Shown: positions 4,933-6,234 of the stretch, piece by piece
Layout: every line of letters begins with the position of its first letter
How positions within the stretch are numbered: position 1 is the stretch's first letter
Source of the DNA: Spirochaetales bacterium
GTDB taxonomy: Bacteria > Spirochaetota > Spirochaetia > DSM-27196 > SLST01
Length of the DNA stretch: 6,234 nucleotides
Assembly: GCA_007130265.1 (NCBI GenBank)
Contig: SLST01000531.1
Coordinates: 1 to 6,234 of the forward strand
Reading direction: 5' to 3'
Position numbers and translations under genes: made by a program
The notes under the pieces: model-generated
The model's input: only the letters and a program-made list of their open reading frames with translations
Database searches by the model: none
Told to the model about the DNA's origin: nothing

Positions 4933-6234
4933 TTACAGACCGAACCCCCGGTACCGCGTCACGGGGAAGGCCGGTGCGCCGTGCCACAGGATCTCGTCGA
5001 GATCGATCCATCCCTCGAGTCCCAGAACAGTCCGGACGAGCAGTGAGTTCTCGTGGCGGGCAAGGACGTCCACGGCAGCTCCGCTAGTGACCGGCAGCCA
5101 CCCGGCGGCATCGGATCCGGGAATGCGCCGTAACGTGACGTCATTGCGCACGACACCAACCTGACGCTCGTGTCCGATCGCCGTCACAGCGAGCCCTGCG
5201 ACCGTTCCTCCAATGAGCAGCAGGACGAACACGCCGGCGATGACACTCCCTGCGCGACGATGCATATGCTGAAACGCGGCCCCGACGAAGAGAAGGTTCA
5301 CGAGGACCGCAAGCACCAGAAACATGGCATCAGGGTGAACGTGGTGGGGAGGAGGGACGGTGCGTTCGATGCCTGCCCACTGCTCAACGGCGCTGAGCAG
5401 TGCACGGGGACGATCGGCAAGTGGGGCGAATCGTATCGCCTCACGCGCGGCAAAGACCGCGCGCGGGACATCGCCTACCTGGAAGTAGAGTACCGCGAGA
5501 TTGTAGTTGATGCCGGGTGAGTCGGGCACAGCCCGCGAGGAACGCTCGAACGCTGCGACGGCAGCCGGGAGATCGCCCTCATCGTAACGGCGCAGCCCTC
5601 GATCGATGTCCGCCCACGGCAGCCGATCCGAGACCGCATCGGTGAGCAGCAGTGCGCCGAATGCCGCGAGGAGAAGGAGCGCCACGTGACGACGTTTCCA
5701 GATGCGGCTGGCAACGAAGGCGAGAAGGCCCGGCATGAGCCAACCGTACGACAGCGGATCCCTATACCAGGTCCGCCGCTCCATCGACGCAATCTCGTCG
5801 CGACTGAGCGGTTCTATCGCGACTTCTTCTCCCGAGTCGTCGATGGGCAGGATGACGTCCTGGATGGTCGGCACGATGGTCGCCGCGTCAAGCCGCCGAA
5901 CCTGCATGCGCACTGAGTCGTAGAACACGAACTCACCGGGCTCGACTACGTGACGGTCGGCAGCGGTCGGGCGGAGTTGCAGTACCCGCTCGACGTAGCC
6001 CTCGTAGCCCCGCTCCGTGGGGACGAGCGAGCTTTCGGTTTCGTCGTACTCGACGAGGAATCCGGTGATCTGCGGCTCGGGCAGGGCCAGAAAGTGGAGG
6101 TTCCCGCGACCCGACACCCGAAGGCGCAGAACGGCGCTTTCCGATCGCAGAAACGATTGCGGATCGAGACGGACTGAGTAGTCGAATACGCCGACCGCGC
6201 CGCTCGCACGAACCGCTTCCGGCAAGGCGCGGAC
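4933..6234 (-). CDS. Bat-type membrane protein, BatD C-terminus fused to BatE-like TPR/SH3 (partial)
   Basis: The gene runs off the right edge; 434 codons including the stop are visible, and the N-terminus is missing. Numbering here starts at the TTG codon at 6225, which reads as an internal residue. Residues 1-150 look like the last extracytoplasmic beta domain of BatD: GAVGVFDYSVRLDP, then VSGRGNLHFLALPEPQI. Two membrane helices follow (about 160-174 and 180-198), then a helical TPR-like region (203-270) with DEGDLPAAVAAFERS and INYNLAVLYFQVGDVPRAV, two more helices (300-318, 325-348) and a C-terminal SH3-like beta domain (353-412) ending in GLEGWIDLDEILW. BatD and BatE are normally separate products in bat (Bacteroides aerotolerance) operons; BatE carries the TPRs and, in some spirochaetes, an SH3 part. 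These proteins act at the inner membrane with BatA/BatB von Willebrand A-domain proteins and a MoxR ATPase; their exact role is unsettled. It is followed by the Smr gene 32 bp downstream. Confidence 0.8.
   Translation of the reverse strand, partial: VRALPEAVRASGAVGVFDYSVRLDPQSFLRSESAVLRLRVSGRGNLHFLALPEPQITGFLVEYDETESSLVPTERGYEGYVERVLQLRPTAADRHVVEPGEFVFYDSVRMQVRRLDAATIVPTIQDVILPIDDSGEEVAIEPLSRDEIASMERRTWYRDPLSYGWLMPGLLAFVASRIWKRRHVALLLLAAFGALLLTDAVSDRLPWADIDRGLRRYDEGDLPAAVAAFERSSRAVPDSPGINYNLAVLYFQVGDVPRAVFAAREAIRFAPLADRPRALLSAVEQWAGIERTVPPPHHVHPDAMFLVLAVLVNLLFVGAAFQHMHRRAGSVIAGVFVLLLIGGTVAGLAVTAIGHERQVGVVRNDVTLRRIPGSDAAGWLPVTSGAAVDVLARHENSLLVRTVLGLEGWIDLDEILWHGAPAFPVTRYRGFGL

Noticed and set aside
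4901..5011. A 37-residue N-terminal extension of the Smr protein
   Set aside because: It would overlap the Bat-like gene, is Arg-rich and unlike a leader, and the ATG at 4900 is a better fit with the preceding stop at 4933.
6223..6225. TTG at 6225 as the true start of the Bat-like gene
   Set aside because: The frame stays open to the window edge and the GAVGVF-type beta domain starts right after it, as it does deep inside BatD proteins; the gene is partial.

Overview
The window is a dense, GC-rich stretch of bacterial chromosome. It most likely comes from a free-living spirochaete of the Spirochaeta/Alkalispirochaeta/Treponema lineage. This inference rests on three things: a DksA-like gene divergent from infA (an arrangement I recall from treponemes), a Bat-type (BatD/BatE) membrane protein with TPR and SH3-like parts as in spirochaete bat operons, and a DbpA-type RNA-binding protein with a decayed helicase domain. 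No species can be named. I see no mobile elements, CRISPR arrays, rRNA or tRNA genes.

Layout from left to right. Bases 1-196 hold no gene I can defend; a good sigma70-like promoter (161-190) lies at the end of this stretch. It reads into a 386-residue protein (218-1378, +) with a degenerate DEAD-box-like domain joined to a DbpA RNA-binding domain. A convergent gene (1397-2530, -) encodes an unrecognised four-helix membrane protein. It is divergent from a metallo-beta-lactamase-fold hydrolase of glyoxalase II type (2573-3253, +), separated by a 42-bp AT-rich gap that seems to hold a promoter giving a near-leaderless message. Convergent with the hydrolase is a two-gene minus-strand unit: a zinc-site-degenerate DksA/TraR family protein (3695-4051) followed by an unrecognised 129-residue protein (3262-3651). 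Across a 130-bp divergent promoter region lies infA (4182-4400, +), encoding IF-1. Convergent with infA is a second minus-strand unit, a Bat-like BatD/BatE fusion (4933 to beyond the right edge) followed by an Smr-domain protein (4412-4900).

Functionally, the centre is translation and stringent-response housekeeping: IF-1 and a DksA-like RNA polymerase modulator. The left-hand protein probably binds RNA, perhaps 23S rRNA as DbpA does. The right-hand operon belongs to the Bat (aerotolerance-type) envelope system and carries an Smr protein, a family of nucleic-acid endonucleases. Convergent gene pairs are separated by only 8-18 bp, and I found no strong hairpin-plus-U-tract terminator between them.

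The most interesting points are the pseudo-helicase architecture with a strong internal ribosome binding site that could release the RNA-binding half alone, the DksA protein that has lost three of four zinc cysteines but keeps the DxxDxA tip, the BatD-BatE fusion, and a hairpin that could bury the start codon of the gene after dksA.
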